From: Undibacterium paludis
GTDB lineage: Bacteria > Pseudomonadota > Gammaproteobacteria > Burkholderiales > Burkholderiaceae_D
Assembly: GCF_022568815.1 (NCBI RefSeq)
Contig: NZ_JAKZHX010000005.1
Span: 1-64,000 of the forward strand
DNA: 64,000 bases
Direction: 5' to 3'
Part shown: one piece after another, positions 32,455 to 42,381 of the stretch
Position numbering within the stretch: position 1 is the first letter of the stretch
Layout: each line of letters opens with the position of its first letter
Position numbers and translations under genes: made by a program
Notes under the pieces: model-generated
What the model was told of the DNA's origin: nothing
Seen by the model: the letters and a program-made list of their open reading frames with translations, nothing else
Databases searched by the model: none

Positions 32455-33135
32455 ATGGAACTGGCAAGCACCCACCAAGGTTACGGACCGGCGCGCGAGC
32501 GTTTTATCAGCAAGACTTTTAATCACCTGGGCGGCGCGATTCTGGCGTTTACCGCCGTTGAAGTCATCCTGTTCAAGACCGGCATCGCCGATGTCATGGC
32601 ACAGGCCATGCGTCATCTGCCCTGGTTCCTGATCCTGGGCGCATTCATGCTGATCGGCTGGCTGGCATCACGCGCTGCGCATACGGTTGAGAGTCTGCCT
32701 CTGCAATACGCGGCACTGGGTGCCTACATCCTGGCAGAAGCAGTAATTTTCATTCCCATCCTCTCCATCGCTAACAAGGTGGCTCCTGGTGCGATTGCCA
32801 ACGCTGGCCTGGTCACTGTATTGGCGACCATAGGCCTGATCGGCGTTGCCTATGTATCACGCAAAGACTTTTCTTTCCTGGGCAGCGTATTGAAATGGGG
32901 CGGCCTGGTTGCCCTGATCCTGATCGCCTGCGGCATGATCTTCGGTTTCCAGCTGGGCCTGTTCTTTTGCGTCGCCATGGTAGCCTTTGCCGGTGCGGCA
33001 ATCCTGTATGACGCCTCCAACGTCATCCATCATTACCCTGAAGACCGCTATGTCGGTGCAGCACTGGAGCTGTTTGCTTCCGTCGCCCTGATGTTCTGGT
33101 ATGTTCTGCGCATCTTCATGAACTTCCGCGACTAA
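32455..33135 (+). CDS. Bax inhibitor-1 / YccA family membrane protein
   Basis: A 226-residue protein with seven predicted membrane helices. Family marks are the YVSRKDF stretch, ILYDASNVIHHYPEDRYVGAALELF and the final hydrophobic helix. Members are inner-membrane proteins; E. coli YccA modulates the protease FtsH and others leak calcium. I prefer ATG 32455, which has AGGGA six bases before it, over ATG 32440. A long hairpin follows the gene. Confidence 0.92.
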   Translation: MELASTHQGYGPARERFISKTFNHLGGAILAFTAVEVILFKTGIADVMAQAMRHLPWFLILGAFMLIGWLASRAAHTVESLPLQYAALGAYILAEAVIFIPILSIANKVAPGAIANAGLVTVLATIGLIGVAYVSRKDFSFLGSVLKWGGLVALILIACGMIFGFQLGLFFCVAMVAFAGAAILYDASNVIHHYPEDRYVGAALELFASVALMFWYVLRIFMNFRD

Positions 33136-33149
33136 ACTCTGCATCATCT

Positions 33150-33175
33150 ACCAGCCTGCCCTGCGGCAGGCTGGT
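33150..33175. terminator. Hairpin between convergent genes
   Basis: ACCAGCCTGCC (33150-33160) and GGCAGGCTGGT (33165-33175) form a perfect 11-bp stem with loop CTGC, between the ends of the Bax-inhibitor and M28 peptidase genes. There is no T tract, so it may act as a barrier or 3'-end stabiliser for both transcripts. Confidence 0.6.
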
Positions 33176-33216
33176 CATCTATGCTGTATCCGACACTTCA
33201 AATCCCCACCTGATCC

Positions 33217-34206
33217 TTACTTGCTGACATCCTTGCCATGTGCGGGCAAAGCGATAGTCTGTCCGTCCTTGACCCTGAAATTCGTCGTCAGCAATGCGCG
33301 GTCCAGCAAATAACTGGCCTTGGTCAGCAAATCGACCGCGCCCAGGTAAAACTGTGGATTGATCTTGTCTGCGGTGTCACCAGGCTGGTGATAGTCTGCA
33401 TGATCTTCCACGCCAAAATAAATGTGTGGCACGCCGGCCAAAAAGAAAGGCAGGTGATCTGACTGTTTGGTCCAGTCATCCGTGCCCTGTTCTGGCCTGT
33501 CATGACCAAACCTGAGCTTGACGCCCTGATTGCCATCCAGCGGCGCCAGCAAGGTTTTCAGCACCGGCGTGTGGTAACTGCCGCTTGCATATAGCTCCCC
33601 CTTATCGCCACGCCCTACCATATCAAAGTTGATATTGATACCTACCCGCTGCATCTCCACCAGCGGCTTGGCGGCATAAGCGCGTGAACCGTTCAGGCCC
33701 AGTTCTTCCGCATCAAAGAAGATGTACATGACATCATGTTGCGGCGCCTGACTCTGCATGGCAGTGGCAATCGCCAGCACGGCGGCCACACCGGAGGCAT
33801 TATCGTCGGCCCCGTAATAAATCTGGCCGGCACGTTCACCCAGGTGATCATAATGGGCAGAAATCACTATCATGGGTGCAGTCTCATGGCCGTTCATGCC
33901 GCCAGGGCGGCAGGCGAGGATATTCCTGCCATTGCGCTTGCCACCCTGGCGCGTCTGGAATTCAAACGCCTGCACATAATCATCGCTGCAAGGCCGCACA
34001 CCCAGTTGCTGCAAACGACTGATCAGGTAATCGCGCGCCAGTTCAGAACCTTTGGTATCAGTAGCCCTCCCCGCCATTTCTGCACTGGCCAGTTTTTTGA
34101 CGTCAAGCATGGCCTGGGCCTGAGTCTGTTCCTGAGCTTGGACAGGTGTCATGCAATAACTGAAAAGCAAAGCAGACAGCAAGCGAACCAGGGGCTTATT
34201 TTTCAT
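33217..34206 (-). CDS. M28 family zinc aminopeptidase, exported
   Basis: A 329-residue secreted peptidase: signal peptide to about VQA-Q (residue 25), then the M28 metal ligands in order: SAHYDHLG (His), YGADDNASG (Asp), DAEELGLNG (Glu-Glu), DMVGRG (Asp) and SDHLPFF (His). All ligands of a two-zinc site are present, so it should be active in the periplasm. Two candidate starts (34218, 34206) lack a clear ribosome site; 34206 gives a standard signal peptide MKNKPLVRLLSALL. Confidence 0.9.
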   Translation of the reverse strand: MKNKPLVRLLSALLFSYCMTPVQAQEQTQAQAMLDVKKLASAEMAGRATDTKGSELARDYLISRLQQLGVRPCSDDYVQAFEFQTRQGGKRNGRNILACRPGGMNGHETAPMIVISAHYDHLGERAGQIYYGADDNASGVAAVLAIATAMQSQAPQHDVMYIFFDAEELGLNGSRAYAAKPLVEMQRVGININFDMVGRGDKGELYASGSYHTPVLKTLLAPLDGNQGVKLRFGHDRPEQGTDDWTKQSDHLPFFLAGVPHIYFGVEDHADYHQPGDTADKINPQFYLGAVDLLTKASYLLDRALLTTNFRVKDGQTIALPAHGKDVSK

Positions 34207-34458
34207 GGATATGATCAAGATAAATTTTGGTAAAGGTGTTCAAAAAATGGTGATACTGACTGAGCACAACAGATTCTCAAGGCTGACCTTGCTATTTGTC
34301 AAACATCAGCAACAAAAATGACAGGCTTGCAATTCCCTGCGTTACGTGGCATAAATTCCTGTAGGGCTCATAAGTTGCTTGTAATCCATAAAGATTTACA
34401 TAAAATAAATTCCTGCTTTACAACTTTGGCCGCTCACACACCAGTTTTACCTTGATAG

Positions 34459-35601
34459 ATGTTGAATTTAAAAAAACTTGTCGTTACCACAGTCGCGGAA
34501 TTTGATGCCCTGGCAGCCCCATGGCGTCTGCTGGAACAGCAAGTACCGCACTTGCTGCCTTTCCAGACCTATGACTGGAATCGCTGCTGGTGGTCGGTTT
34601 TTTCTGATTCATCGCTGTTCCACAAAGACGAACTGGCTATCTGCACCCTGTATGAAGAGGATCAGGGCCAGCGCAGGCTGGTTGCCGTCATGCCGCTGAC
34701 CAATACCCATGTCGGCTTGCACAGCCTGTTCATCTATCGGTATGTACGCCCCTTTGGCGCCGACCCCAACCTCACAGAAATCCGCATACCGTTGGCCCTG
34801 CCCGATTTCAACGAAACCATTTTGCAGCAATGGGAAGACTTGTCCAGACAGGAAACCTTCGGTCTCACCGAATTCCAGCTTATCCACACCAGGCAGCATG
34901 CAGCGCATTTTTTGGCCAGCAATACGGCGGTCCATGCTCTCGATGAAAGAGCGATACCGAATTACATCCTGCACCTGCAAGGTGACTGGCAAAACTTTAA
35001 ATCAGGACTCAAGCGCAATATCAAGGAATCACTACGCCACTGTTATAACTCTCTGGCGCGCGATGATATCAAGCTGCAGCATAAAATCTTGCGTGGACGT
35101 GATGCAGTCAAGGCTGGCCTGAACCAGTTTTATGCACTGCACCGCCAGCGGGCAGGGGCCAGGGACACGGTGGAACATCCCGATTATTTTGCCGACGAAA
35201 AACATTGCCATTTCATCGCTGGCCTGCTCGAAACCGGCTTTGCCGACAGGGTCTGCCTGTTTTGCCTTGAACTTGATGGCAAGACCGTCGCCTTGCGCAT
35301 GGGTTTTGTGATGGGCGACGAACTGTATCTTTACTATTCCGGTTACGACCTGGCTTATTCCCGCTATAGCGTGATGACGACGCTGCTGGCAGAGATCATC
35401 CAATGGTCATTTGCCCAGCAGATAGCCAGGGTCAACCTGTCAGTTGGTGAAGATGTATCAAAAACCCGTTGGGCCCCTGACGTTACTGACTACGTTGAAT
35501 ACCAGTGCGTCAAAAACAATGCCTGGCGACGCAAGCTGGGCCAAAGCATTCTCGACATGCGCAAGCTGCGCAAGAACTGGTCTGCTGCGAAAACAGCATA
35601 A
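34459..35601 (+). CDS. GNAT-fold acetyltransferase (BioF2/BcsL-like)
   Basis: A 380-residue protein of the FemAB-like acetyltransferase group that includes cellulose-linked BcsL. Visible features are an N-terminal WRLLEQQ...PFQTYDWNRCWW region, a basic GLKRNIKESLRHC stretch in the middle, and a C-terminal acetyl-CoA fold (VALRMGFVMGDELYLYYSGYD, then YSVMTTLLAEIIQW and a closing RWAP). The acceptor is unknown. No exopolysaccharide or cellulose gene is near, so the neighbourhood does not help. Confidence 0.82.
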   Translation: MLNLKKLVVTTVAEFDALAAPWRLLEQQVPHLLPFQTYDWNRCWWSVFSDSSLFHKDELAICTLYEEDQGQRRLVAVMPLTNTHVGLHSLFIYRYVRPFGADPNLTEIRIPLALPDFNETILQQWEDLSRQETFGLTEFQLIHTRQHAAHFLASNTAVHALDERAIPNYILHLQGDWQNFKSGLKRNIKESLRHCYNSLARDDIKLQHKILRGRDAVKAGLNQFYALHRQRAGARDTVEHPDYFADEKHCHFIAGLLETGFADRVCLFCLELDGKTVALRMGFVMGDELYLYYSGYDLAYSRYSVMTTLLAEIIQWSFAQQIARVNLSVGEDVSKTRWAPDVTDYVEYQCVKNNAWRRKLGQSILDMRKLRKNWSAAKTA

Positions 35602-35695
35602 CGATCAACTCATCCCCAGGTATCGAAGCAGGTATACTGACGCCGTTATATTGGCCAGCATTACCACCAGTCACCAGCCCAATTAAGGACTTGTC

Positions 35696-36943
35696 TTGCG
35701 CTTCATACATACCTCTGACTGGCATCTGGGCCAGACCCTGCACAGTGCCGAACGCGGCCTTGAGCATCAGCATTTTCTTGACTGGCTCTGCAATACACTG
35801 GAACAGCAGCAGGCCGACGCCCTGCTGATCGCTGGCGATGTGTTCGACAACGCCAACCCGTCGGCCACTTCCCAGAAGCAGTTCTATCGCTTCTTGCAAC
35901 AAGCCAAGACGCGCCTGCCGGCACTGGACATCGTCATCATCGCTGGTAACCATGACTCGCCAGGCCGACTGGAAGCACCCGGCCCCTTACTCGACGGCAT
36001 GGGCGTCAGCGTCGTCGGCCTGGTGCCACGCCTGGCTGACGGCAGCATCAATCTGGCCAGCATGGTAGTGCCCTTACATCAAGATGGAAAAGTCACTGCC
36101 TGGTGCCTGGCCATCCCATTTCTCCGCCCCGGTGATGTGCCGCGCGTCGATAATGCCGCCGATCCTTACATGGCAGGCATCGCCCGGCTTTACCAGGATG
36201 TCACGCAATATGCACTGAGCCTGCGCCAGCCTGGTCAGGCCATTATCGCCATGGGCCATTGTCATATGGTCGGTGGTGAGATATCTGAAGATTCAGAGCG
36301 CCGCATTGTCATCGGCGGCACTGAAGCCTTATCTGCAAACATGTTTGACGCCAGCATCTGCTATGCCGCGCTTGGTCATCTGCATCTGTCACAAAGAGTA
36401 GGCAGGCAGGAACATCTGCGCTATTGCGGCAGCCCCCTGCCCCTGTCTTTTGCCGAGGTCGATTACCAGCACCAGGTCCTGTGTGTTGACATCGACGGTG
36501 AGCAGCTCAGGCAGGTGACGCCACTGCATGTACCACGCGCCGTGCAACTCTTGCGCATACCCAGGCAGCCTGCTCCCTTGCCTGCAGTACTTGATGCGCT
36601 TGACAGCCTGGACCTGTCGGGCCTGGTCACAGCAAACCAGGGGCCGCAATATGATCCCTACCTCGAAGTCAGGGTCAAACTCGATGCGCCTGAACCCGGC
36701 TTGCGTACCCGCATAGACAGCTATATTGCAGGCAAACCGTTGCGCCTGCTAAAAATAGACCCGCATTACCCAGGCAAAACCGGCGACGAAAAAGGAGAAC
36801 CAGCGGCAGAACAGGATACCCTGGACAAGCTGCAACCTGAAGATATCTTCCGTCGTCTGTATCAGGGCAAGTACCAGCAAAATGCGCCAGCCGACATGTT
36901 GCAAGCCTTCAATGAAGTCCTGCATGAAGGGGATGCATCATGA
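35696..36943 (+). CDS. sbcD: Nuclease SbcCD subunit D
   Basis: A 415-residue Mre11-type nuclease. The five phosphoesterase motifs are seen: FIHTSDWHLG, IAGDVFDN, IAGNHDSPGR, MGHCHMVGG and the later LGHLHLSQ. With SbcC it opens DNA hairpins and trims double-strand ends. The start is TTG at 35696: AAGGA lies six bases upstream and homologues begin at MRFIHTSDWH. The stop overlaps the sbcC ATG by 4 bases (ATGA). Confidence 0.96.
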   Translation: MRFIHTSDWHLGQTLHSAERGLEHQHFLDWLCNTLEQQQADALLIAGDVFDNANPSATSQKQFYRFLQQAKTRLPALDIVIIAGNHDSPGRLEAPGPLLDGMGVSVVGLVPRLADGSINLASMVVPLHQDGKVTAWCLAIPFLRPGDVPRVDNAADPYMAGIARLYQDVTQYALSLRQPGQAIIAMGHCHMVGGEISEDSERRIVIGGTEALSANMFDASICYAALGHLHLSQRVGRQEHLRYCGSPLPLSFAEVDYQHQVLCVDIDGEQLRQVTPLHVPRAVQLLRIPRQPAPLPAVLDALDSLDLSGLVTANQGPQYDPYLEVRVKLDAPEPGLRTRIDSYIAGKPLRLLKIDPHYPGKTGDEKGEPAAEQDTLDKLQPEDIFRRLYQGKYQQNAPADMLQAFNEVLHEGDAS

Positions 36944-39900
36944 AGATACTGGCCATACGCGGCAAGAACCTGGCTTCACTGGCAGGTGAATTTGTTGTCG
37001 ATTTCACGCAAGAACCCTTGCAGTCCGCAGGTCTGTTCGCCATCAGCGGCCCCACCGGCGCAGGCAAGAGCACCCTGCTTGATGCACTGTGCATGGCCTT
37101 GTATGAAGACACGCCGCGCCTGGTCAGGGCCGGTGCAACAAAACTGCCAGATGGCGCTGAAGCCATCACCCAGAGAAATGCCGGCAACCTGCTGCGCCGT
37201 GGCACCGGTGAAGGTTATGCCGAAGTCGATTTCGTCGGCACTGACGGTCAGCCTTATCGCTCGCGCTGGAGCGTACGCCGCTCGCGTAACAAGGCCAGCG
37301 GAGCCTTGCAACCAACCAGTATGAGCTTGCATCAACTGCCGCAACTGACACCAATAGGTGGTAAAAATACCGAAGTCAAGGAAGAAATCGTCAAACGTCT
37401 GGGGCTAAAGTTTGAACAATTCACCCGCGCCGTCCTTCTGGCGCAAAATGAATTCTCCAGCTTTTTGAAGGCAGATGACAATGACCGTGGCGAATTGCTG
37501 GAAACCCTGACAGGCAGTGACATCTATGGCCAGATTTCACAGCGTGCCTTTGCCCGCGCCAGGGACGAGCGGGAAAAACTCGAACGCATCCATGTGCGCC
37601 TGGCCGACAATAAACCCCTGAGCGCAGAAGAACGCACACAACTGGACAGTGATGTGCAAGCCAGTAAAAACCTGCTGGCCCAGTTTGATGCACAGCTTGA
37701 AGAATTGCACATCCATTTGCGCTGGCATGAAGATGACGGCAAACTCCTGCGCGCCGAGCAAGACGCCATCTTGCAGTTACAGAAAAATGAACAGCAACAA
37801 CAGGCTGCCGAAGCACAACGTGACCACTTGCAACAAGTCGAAGCCGTGCAGGCGGCCCGCCCTTTGTTAAACGAAATAGCGCGTCTGCAGGCCGCTATCC
37901 ATCAGGGGCAAACCGACCTGAGTGACACTGCAACAAAAATAGAAGCAGACACCCTGCTTGCGCAAGAACAGCACTTCAATCTGGACAAAGCACGGCAGGA
38001 TTTGCAATCAGCCGAACAAGCCTTGCAAGAGGCCAGCCCTGCACTCGATGCAGCCAAGGCACTGGACAGCAGCCTGCTGATACTGCAAGGTAACTGGCAT
38101 GCCGCACAACAAACCCTGGCACAGACAGAGCAGGCATTGGGCGCTGCGCGGCAGAACCTCAACAACAAGCAGACTGAACTGGCCCTGCTGCAAAAGAAAC
38201 GGCAAGATACCAGCACCTGGCTGACACAGCATGCAAGCCTGCAAACCCTGGCTGAACAGTGGACCACATGGGAATTATTGCTCAAACAGGCTGGCACGGC
38301 CAAAAGAGATCTCGCCTTCCAGCAGCAAAACATTGTCAATTTGCAGCAACAAAAAGACCGGCAAGAACAATTATGGGCAGACAAGGAAAAACAGCTGGAA
38401 GCCAGCACACTTGCCTGCAAACAAGCCGGGCAATCGCGCGATGCAGCACATCAAGAACTGGCACAACTTGATCTGCCTGCCCTGCAAACACGAAGACAGT
38501 CGCTGGAGCAAAGGCGCACGCAATTAAGTACGGCAACTGACTTGCACAGGCAGTTGCAGGAACACACATCGCGCATACAGAATCTGCAAACCCAGCAGCA
38601 GGCATTGCAAACAAGCATGCAGGCTATCGAGCAAGCCGCAGCTACTGCACAAAAACAATTGCCTGGTTTGGCAGCCGCCAGGGAGCAGGCAGAAAAAAGC
38701 CTGCAACTGACCCAGGCAGCCTGCAATGCCAATGTAGAAAGCCTGCGTGACAGCCTGCAAGACGGACAGGCCTGCCCGGTCTGCGGCGCTACTGAACACC
38801 CCTACAAAACCACCAACCCGCAACTGCATGCCTTGCTGGCAGAACTGCAAAATGAACTGACGAAATGCCAGCAGGCAGAACAGTGCAGCCGCGACAGGGC
38901 TACCACCGCGAGTGCTGAAAGCAGACAATACCAGGCCCAGCTAAAACAGCTTGCCCAGGATCGGATGACTGCAGAGACGCGGCGACAAACCCTGCAGGAA
39001 ACCTGGACATCAAGCAGCATCGTTGCCGAATTGTCCGCAGCCAGTACCGCAGATGACATCACCGCCTGGCTGGACAATCAACAAAACCATCTGCAACAAC
39101 AATTACAGCAAGTGCAGCACAGCGAACAGGTTTATACCTCAGCATTAAAAGCCAGGGACCAGGCCCAGATAAATTGGGAAAAAACCTCAAGCACCCTGCA
39201 AGCCATCAAGGAAGAGCACACCAGCATAGGTCACGCAGTGGAAAAATCCAGTACGGCACTTGCGCAATGTCGTGAAAAAGAACAGGACGCCAGCCATAAA
39301 CTGACTGATGCCCTGGACCAGCTGGAAGCAGCCTTTGCCACCCAGGGCGAAGACGGTAGCGACTGGCGTGAGGGCTGGCACACGGAACCGGCACAGTTCC
39401 AGGACCGTTGCGCCCGTCACGTACAGCAATGGCAAAACCAGCAGCAGGCACACAGGCAATTGAATGAGCAGATTGCCGTACTGCAAACTGAAGCGGACAA
39501 ACTGCAAGTGCAAACCCGTCAACTTGATGAGCAATATGCCAGCGAGCACAAGCGCAACCAGGCGGCTGAAAAAGAATTCACACAAAGACAAACTGAACGC
39601 CGGCAATTATTCCAGGGCAGCACAGTGCAAGAGGTAGAGACCACACTGAACAGCAACATCAGGGCAGCCAGAGAATCTATACAAATACAGCAAAAAACGC
39701 ATGACGACATACGCGAACGGCTAACGCGCCTGCATGAAGCGCAAAAACAAATCAACAGCCGCATTACTACGCAAAGTCATGAATTGCAACTGGCCAAGGA
39801 CCAGCTGTCTGCCTGGCTGAAGCAACAGCAAACCCGCAATGCAAGCCTTGATGAAGCACGCCTGCATGACCTGCTCAGACATGATTATCACTGGCTACAG

Positions 39901-40767
39901 ACTGAACGCACGGCCATACAAACCCTGGATAAGGCCAGCCAGCAGGCCGCAACGGTACTCCACGAGCGACGCCAGCAAAGACAGACACATCTTGAACAGC
40001 GCCCCGCCAGCCTGAGCTTCGCCAGCATTGATGCAGCCGCAGACGAAACTTCAATGCCTGTTAATCAGGGTGGCAGCAGTTCATCCGAAAATGAGACAGA
40101 AGCCGACGACATCACAAATCTGCAAAACTTGCTGAAGCAATTGAACAGCAAACGCCAGCAGGCGCAGCAGCAACTGGGCCGGCATGAAGTCACGCTGGCC
40201 CAGGACGAAGCCCGTCACCAGAAAGCCAAAGACATGATAGACGAACTGCAACAGCAGGAAGCACAGACCCGTCTGTGGGCACAGATGAATGAACTGATAG
40301 GCTCTGCCGACGGCAAGAAATTCCGCAACTATGCCCAGCAAATCACACTCGACGTCTTGCTCGCCTATGCCAACCAGCACCTGCACCAACTGTCACGCCG
40401 TTACCGCCTGCAACGTGTCGCGGACACCCTGGCCCTGATGGTTATCGACCAGGACATGGGCGATGAATACCGCTCTGTCCATTCCCTGTCGGGCGGCGAA
40501 TCCTTCCTGGTATCGCTGGCCCTGGCGCTGGGCCTGGCATCACTGTCCAGCAACCGCATCAAGGTTGAATCCCTGTTCATCGACGAAGGCTTCGGCAGCC
40601 TCGACGCCGACACCCTGCGCATCGCCATGGATGCGCTTGACAGCCTGCAAGCCCAGGGTCGCAAGGTGGGGGTAATTTCACATGTCCAGGAGATGACGGA
40701 AAGAATAGCGACCAGGGTGCTGGTGCAGAGGGTGTCAGGGGGGAGCAGTTCGGTGGGAGTGGGGTAA
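36940..40767 (+). CDS. sbcC: Nuclease SbcCD subunit C (SMC-like ATPase)
   Basis: A 1275-residue ATPase partner of SbcD. Walker A is GPTGAGKST (about residues 33-41). Very long Gln-rich coiled coils flank a zinc hook CPVC at residues 612-615. The ABC signature LSGGES is near residue 1183 and Walker B is LFIDEGFGSLD. It is longer than the 1048-residue E. coli protein, the excess lying in the coiled coils. Translationally coupled to sbcD. Confidence 0.96.
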   Translation: MKILAIRGKNLASLAGEFVVDFTQEPLQSAGLFAISGPTGAGKSTLLDALCMALYEDTPRLVRAGATKLPDGAEAITQRNAGNLLRRGTGEGYAEVDFVGTDGQPYRSRWSVRRSRNKASGALQPTSMSLHQLPQLTPIGGKNTEVKEEIVKRLGLKFEQFTRAVLLAQNEFSSFLKADDNDRGELLETLTGSDIYGQISQRAFARARDEREKLERIHVRLADNKPLSAEERTQLDSDVQASKNLLAQFDAQLEELHIHLRWHEDDGKLLRAEQDAILQLQKNEQQQQAAEAQRDHLQQVEAVQAARPLLNEIARLQAAIHQGQTDLSDTATKIEADTLLAQEQHFNLDKARQDLQSAEQALQEASPALDAAKALDSSLLILQGNWHAAQQTLAQTEQALGAARQNLNNKQTELALLQKKRQDTSTWLTQHASLQTLAEQWTTWELLLKQAGTAKRDLAFQQQNIVNLQQQKDRQEQLWADKEKQLEASTLACKQAGQSRDAAHQELAQLDLPALQTRRQSLEQRRTQLSTATDLHRQLQEHTSRIQNLQTQQQALQTSMQAIEQAAATAQKQLPGLAAAREQAEKSLQLTQAACNANVESLRDSLQDGQACPVCGATEHPYKTTNPQLHALLAELQNELTKCQQAEQCSRDRATTASAESRQYQAQLKQLAQDRMTAETRRQTLQETWTSSSIVAELSAASTADDITAWLDNQQNHLQQQLQQVQHSEQVYTSALKARDQAQINWEKTSSTLQAIKEEHTSIGHAVEKSSTALAQCREKEQDASHKLTDALDQLEAAFATQGEDGSDWREGWHTEPAQFQDRCARHVQQWQNQQQAHRQLNEQIAVLQTEADKLQVQTRQLDEQYASEHKRNQAAEKEFTQRQTERRQLFQGSTVQEVETTLNSNIRAARESIQIQQKTHDDIRERLTRLHEAQKQINSRITTQSHELQLAKDQLSAWLKQQQTRNASLDEARLHDLLRHDYHWLQTERTAIQTLDKASQQAATVLHERRQQRQTHLEQRPASLSFASIDAAADETSMPVNQGGSSSSENETEADDITNLQNLLKQLNSKRQQAQQQLGRHEVTLAQDEARHQKAKDMIDELQQQEAQTRLWAQMNELIGSADGKKFRNYAQQITLDVLLAYANQHLHQLSRRYRLQRVADTLALMVIDQDMGDEYRSVHSLSGGESFLVSLALALGLASLSSNRIKVESLFIDEGFGSLDADTLRIAMDALDSLQAQGRKVGVISHVQEMTERIATRVLVQRVSGGSSSVGVG

Positions 40768-40805
40768 GCAATATACAGGACGTTAGCAAGCACCACATTG
40801 CCTTG

Positions 40806-40955
40806 CTATAAATCGTCCTTATCCTCTGCATAATTATAAAGATCGAAATCCACAGATAAATCCAGCGTCGCCAGACGTTTAATTAATTCAGCGGACAGAT
40901 GCAAACCTGGGTTAGACCCGTAATAGGCAATCATTCTCAGACACCTGCTTGGCAT
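40806..40955 (-). pseudogene. C-terminal remnant of a DUF4279-like protein
   Basis: A 49-residue frame ends with MIAYYGSNPGLHLSAELIK followed by a Leu- and Asp-rich tail (LATLDLSVDFDLY). This recalls the C-terminus of DUF4279 proteins, which close with a PGLHLSAELL-like helix and a short acidic strand. The frame is closed by a TGA two codons before the first ATG, so most of the domain is missing. It may be a decayed gene; the match is from memory of the family, not a search. Confidence 0.45.
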
Positions 40956-41006
40956 GGCTCAAGAGTGTGCCAGATTTGAGGTGTTTGTTCTGTACAACCG
41001 CCATCC

Positions 41007-41360
41007 TTATACAAGCACCTGGCGTGTCTCACGCATGAAGAGCATGATCTTTGCTTCCAGGTCTTCGTCTATCATCATCTCTGGTCGGCGGCCATGGGGA
41101 CATGGCAGGCTTTTGCTGGTGCCGAACAGGCGACAAATCAAAGGGCGATCATCATAGACCTGGCATCCCTTGTCGGACAAATGGGGACAACTCAGGTCAG
41201 CCAGTGCTGCCTCATGCTCTGCGTCGGTTTTTTGCGGCAGGTTGGCCATTTCTTCAGACGACGCTGTCACTGGACCACAGCAATCATGACAACCAGGAAT
41301 GCAGGAAAATGTGGGTATATGCCTTCTAAAAAAGCGGATTTTTTGGTAGTTGGATGTCAT
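41007..41360 (-). CDS. YkgJ-type cysteine cluster protein
   Basis: A 117-residue protein with CIPGCHDCC near the N-terminus and a second group, CPHL...GCQVYDDRPLICRLFG, the spacing of the YkgJ/UPF0153 family, thought to bind an Fe-S or zinc cluster. Function unknown. No ribosome binding site is evident. It stands between a gene remnant and the spermidine-synthase-like gene on the same strand. Confidence 0.85.
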   Translation of the reverse strand: MTSNYQKIRFFRRHIPTFSCIPGCHDCCGPVTASSEEMANLPQKTDAEHEAALADLSCPHLSDKGCQVYDDRPLICRLFGTSKSLPCPHGRRPEMMIDEDLEAKIMLFMRETRQVLV

Positions 41361-41424
41361 TTATTGTTGCGTTCAGATCAATGCAAACTTTTTTGGCCAG
41401 CAAATTCCAGGCATCGCCATTGCA

Positions 41425-42381
41425 TCAGCGTCGCTTAACCTGGGCTTTCCACTCCATATAATTAGCTGGAACGCCTTTGTCAGAGGCGATGATTTCCTTC
41501 AAGTGAGCGTCAAGCAGGTCCAATTCAATATTTTGCTTATGAATCGTCGCATCGATCCGCTGCGCACCTGCAGGGATAGTCTGTAAACGTTGATGTAACT
41601 CATTGAGATGCAATGCCATGGCCTGCTCCCCGACATACGCTCTATTCACATTGATGAATTTAAAACTACTGCAGGAGCCTTTCAAACAAAAAACCACCAG
41701 GTTATAGCAGTCGCTGGCCCTACACCACCAGGTATTGTAGGCGAACTGTTTGCGTAACAGTTGTATCATGGACGTGAGTATTTTTCTTTTACCCCAAAAA
41801 TTGGCGACGAGGATGCCTTCCGGCTTCAACGCACGATGGCAAGATGCGTAAAATTTCGCCGTATTCAATTCACTGGCAAGACCGTCAATAGTGAAACCGT
41901 CAAGAAGAATGACGTCTACCGACAGCTCAGTTTTTTGCAAATAATTGATGGCATCATCATGGATGATCTCCAACCTGTCGTCGTCTGCAGGCAACATGAA
42001 TTGATCACGTAAAGCCAGGACATCGGCACAGATTTCCACCACGGTGATGCGACAATCCGGAAGAAACCGATGACAGAATTTCACCAGGGAACCACCTCCC
42101 AGGCCTATCATCAGAATATGCCGGGGCGCAGGGTTATGCAGCAAAAACCCCATCATGTCACGCGTATAGGCAAACACCAAATCGTCTGGTGCATTCAAAT
42201 TCATGACGCTTTGCATGCAGGTCTGGCTGAAATACAAAAATCTCAGGTGCTCATCGTCATAAATGAAAGGCTTACCTTGATGTGCAATGTGCAGCTTTTC
42301 CAGTTGCCTGATATGCCGCTTATTACTGAATAAAAAACGTTTCTGAAAGAGGCGAAACAGAAAATGTCGCACCTTCCGCAT
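41425..42381 (-). CDS. Spermidine-synthase-like Rossmann methyltransferase-fold protein (copy 1)
   Basis: A 318-residue protein with the nucleotide-binding motif HILMIGLGGGSLVKFC, acidic VVEICADVL after strand 2, and ILLDGFTIDGL where true spermidine synthases have a D-x-x-D catalytic motif. The fold is that of polyamine synthases, but the substrate motif is changed, so polyamine synthesis is doubtful. The start at 42381 has AAAGG eight bases upstream; 42402 is an alternative. A homologue is transcribed divergently from 42557. Product and role unknown. Confidence 0.82.
   Translation of the reverse strand: MRKVRHFLFRLFQKRFLFSNKRHIRQLEKLHIAHQGKPFIYDDEHLRFLYFSQTCMQSVMNLNAPDDLVFAYTRDMMGFLLHNPAPRHILMIGLGGGSLVKFCHRFLPDCRITVVEICADVLALRDQFMLPADDDRLEIIHDDAINYLQKTELSVDVILLDGFTIDGLASELNTAKFYASCHRALKPEGILVANFWGKRKILTSMIQLLRKQFAYNTWWCRASDCYNLVVFCLKGSCSSFKFINVNRAYVGEQAMALHLNELHQRLQTIPAGAQRIDATIHKQNIELDLLDAHLKEIIASDKGVPANYMEWKAQVKRR

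Noticed and set aside
36940..40767. Gln-rich repeats inside sbcC as a separate repeat element
   Set aside because: They encode the coiled-coil arms expected of SbcC and have no regular unit at DNA level.
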